A stretch of 56,343 bases of DNA. Origin: Clostridia bacterium (lineage in GTDB: Bacteria; Bacillota; Clostridia; Oscillospirales; Acutalibacteraceae). Position numbers and translations under genes: made by a program. The number at the start of each line of letters is the position of its first letter. Position 1 is the first letter of the stretch. Shown here one piece after another: positions 55,141 through 56,343 of the stretch. The notes under the pieces are model-generated. The model was not told where the DNA came from. It did no database searches and saw nothing but the letters and a program-made list of their open reading frames with translations. Where the stretch lies: positions 1 to 56,343 of the forward strand of contig JAFSPP010000035.1 in the NCBI GenBank assembly GCA_017451425.1. The letters are read 5' to 3'.

Positions 55141-56343
55141 TTAGTTTTCCTTCGCCTTCTTTACAAGATCATAGAGGTACTGCATGGCCTCTATGGGTGT
55201 GAGTGTGTTTACATCGATATTCTTCAGTTCATCGACAATGGCATTACCCGCGGTACCCGCAAATGAAATCTGCGAGTCATCAGCGCCTCCGTAGTAGGCA
55301 TCGACGTCCGAGAAGGGCTTAGCCAGATTACCCGCCTGCGTAACGGTCTGGGCGGCCACAATCTCTTCGAGGACCTCATGGGCGCGTTTTACGACGGTGT
55401 TCGGCACTCCGGCGAGTTTTGCGACCTCAATGCCGTAGCTGCCGTCAGCCGGACCGGGAACTATTCTCCTGAGGAAGATTATGTCATCGCCGCGCTTCTT
55501 GCAGGCGATGTTGTAATTTTTGATTCCGCTTATCTCCCCTTCAAGCTCGGTCAGCTCATGATAATGCGTCGCAAAGAGAGTCTTCGCTCCGATTTTCTTC
55601 GAGCAGACATACTCGAGCACGGCACGCGCTATGCTCATGCCATCGAAGGTGGAAGTGCCGCGGCCTATCTCGTCGAGGATGACAAGACTGTTCTTCGTCG
55701 CGTTCTTCAGAATGCTCGCGACCTCAGTCATCTCTACCATGAAGGTCGACTGGCCGGAGGCGAGATCATCAGATGCGCCTACCCGCGTGAATACACTGTC
55801 GCAGATGCTGACGTGCGCGTAGCTTGCCGGCACGAAGCAGCCCATCTGCGCCATGATTACGATGAGCGCGACCTGGCGCATATATGTCGATTTACCGGCC
55901 ATGTTCGGACCGGTGATTATAGCGGCGAGATTCTCGCCGGAATCGAGCAGTGTGTCGTTCGGCACGAAGGGCGAGCCGTCGAGCATCCTCTCGACGACGG
56001 GGTGCCTTCCGTCCTTTATCTCAATCACACCGTCCTCTGAAATCTCGGGACAGGTGTAGTTGTAATCATTTGAGACCTTTGCGAAGGAGCAGAGCACGTC
56101 GAGAGCCGAGACCGCATTCGCCGTACGCTGTACGCGGTCAAGTTCGGCCGCGACTGTGTCGCGTATGGTCGAGAACAGTTCATACTCGAGACGTGTAATG
56201 CGCTCCTGAGCGCCAAGCACCTTTGACTCAAGCTCCTTGAGTTCCTGTGTGATGTAGCGCTCACAGTTTGCAAGTGTCTGTTTCCTTATGTAATCCTCCG
56301 GAACCTTGTCCTTGAAGGAGTTCGAGACTTCAATATAGTATCC
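55141..56343 (-). CDS. mutS: DNA mismatch repair protein MutS, C-terminal part
   Basis: The frame is open to the window edge, so about the last 400 residues of MutS are seen. The lever/clamp end (GYYIEVSNSFKDKVPEDYIRK) is followed by the ABC ATPase: Walker A GPNMAGKSTYMRQ, signature STFMVEMTEVASIL, Walker B LVILDEIGRGTSTFDG, and His of FATHYHELTELE. The C-terminal dimerisation helix (LTPIEAMQYLYDLVKKA) is complete. The GTG at 56220 is internal, not a start. Confidence 0.95.
   Translation of the reverse strand, partial: GYYIEVSNSFKDKVPEDYIRKQTLANCERYITQELKELESKVLGAQERITRLEYELFSTIRDTVAAELDRVQRTANAVSALDVLCSFAKVSNDYNYTCPEISEDGVIEIKDGRHPVVERMLDGSPFVPNDTLLDSGENLAAIITGPNMAGKSTYMRQVALIVIMAQMGCFVPASYAHVSICDSVFTRVGASDDLASGQSTFMVEMTEVASILKNATKNSLVILDEIGRGTSTFDGMSIARAVLEYVCSKKIGAKTLFATHYHELTELEGEISGIKNYNIACKKRGDDIIFLRRIVPGPADGSYGIEVAKLAGVPNTVVKRAHEVLEEIVAAQTVTQAGNLAKPFSDVDAYYGGADDSQISFAGTAGNAIVDELKNIDVNTLTPIEAMQYLYDLVKKAKEN

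Overview
The window reads as chromosomal DNA from a strictly anaerobic, fermentative member of the Clostridia (Firmicutes), probably gut-associated. The grounds are an electron-bifurcating type [FeFe] hydrogenase (hydA/hydB/hydC), acetate kinase, class III glutamine synthetase, MtaB, TmcAL, Mini-RNase III, a preQ1-I riboswitch before queT, and clean -35/-10 promoters with AGGAGG-type ribosome sites. No genus can be named from the sequence alone.

Layout. (1) About 1-9,300 is an accessory island, partly much more AT-rich than the rest: a truncated DUF3883 protein, an SseB-domain protein, an ADP-ribosylglycohydrolase, and then a leftward array of small defence or toxin modules: a CdiA-CT-like nuclease, a ToxN type III toxin with its RNA, a HigA antitoxin with only the tail of its toxin left, a VapBC pair and a GNAT acetyltransferase. 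These are separated by three full copies and one partial copy of a roughly 165-195 bp repeat. Each full copy ends in a TTGAAA that lies exactly 17 bp from the -10 box of the next gene, so the array looks like a set of exchangeable cassettes. A MIF homologue, an AbrB regulator, an iron-sulfur flavoprotein and a second VapBC follow. (2) 9,300-27,100 is mostly housekeeping: tRNA-Ser, a leftward metal-transporter/lipoprotein operon, obg-mrnC-yebC, a PASTA pseudokinase, citrate synthase, a lipase homologue without its nucleophile, mtaB, tmcAL and ackA. (3) 27,100-39,000 is hydrogen/formate metabolism: an SsuA/NMT1-type ABC transporter with two binding proteins, coupled to the TM1266-type hydrogenase regulator and preceded by an attenuator-like leader RNA; a formate/nitrite channel and TetR repressor divergent from a URO-D family methyltransferase-like protein; hydCBA; and an aquaporin. 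(4) 39,000-46,700 carries queH, a WYL regulator, tRNA-Leu, small lipoproteins, a solitary reverse transcriptase preceded by a 135 bp element bounded by perfect 16 bp inverted repeats, hypB, and a TetR gene with six 11-bp tandem units in its 5' leader. (5) 46,700-56,343 holds a hybrid histidine kinase, a DUF2804 protein, queT with its riboswitch, glnA (type III), mutL and the 3' part of mutS.

The strongest candidates for undescribed biology are the reverse transcriptase with its inverted-repeat-bounded, pseudoknotted RNA; the repeat-separated toxin cassette array with mobile -35 elements and short promoter-hairpin-U6 units; the ToxN toxin whose RNA antitoxin shows no clear tandem repeats; and the leader RNA in front of the TM1266 hydrogenase regulator. 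All functional statements are from reading motifs and context; no database search was run.
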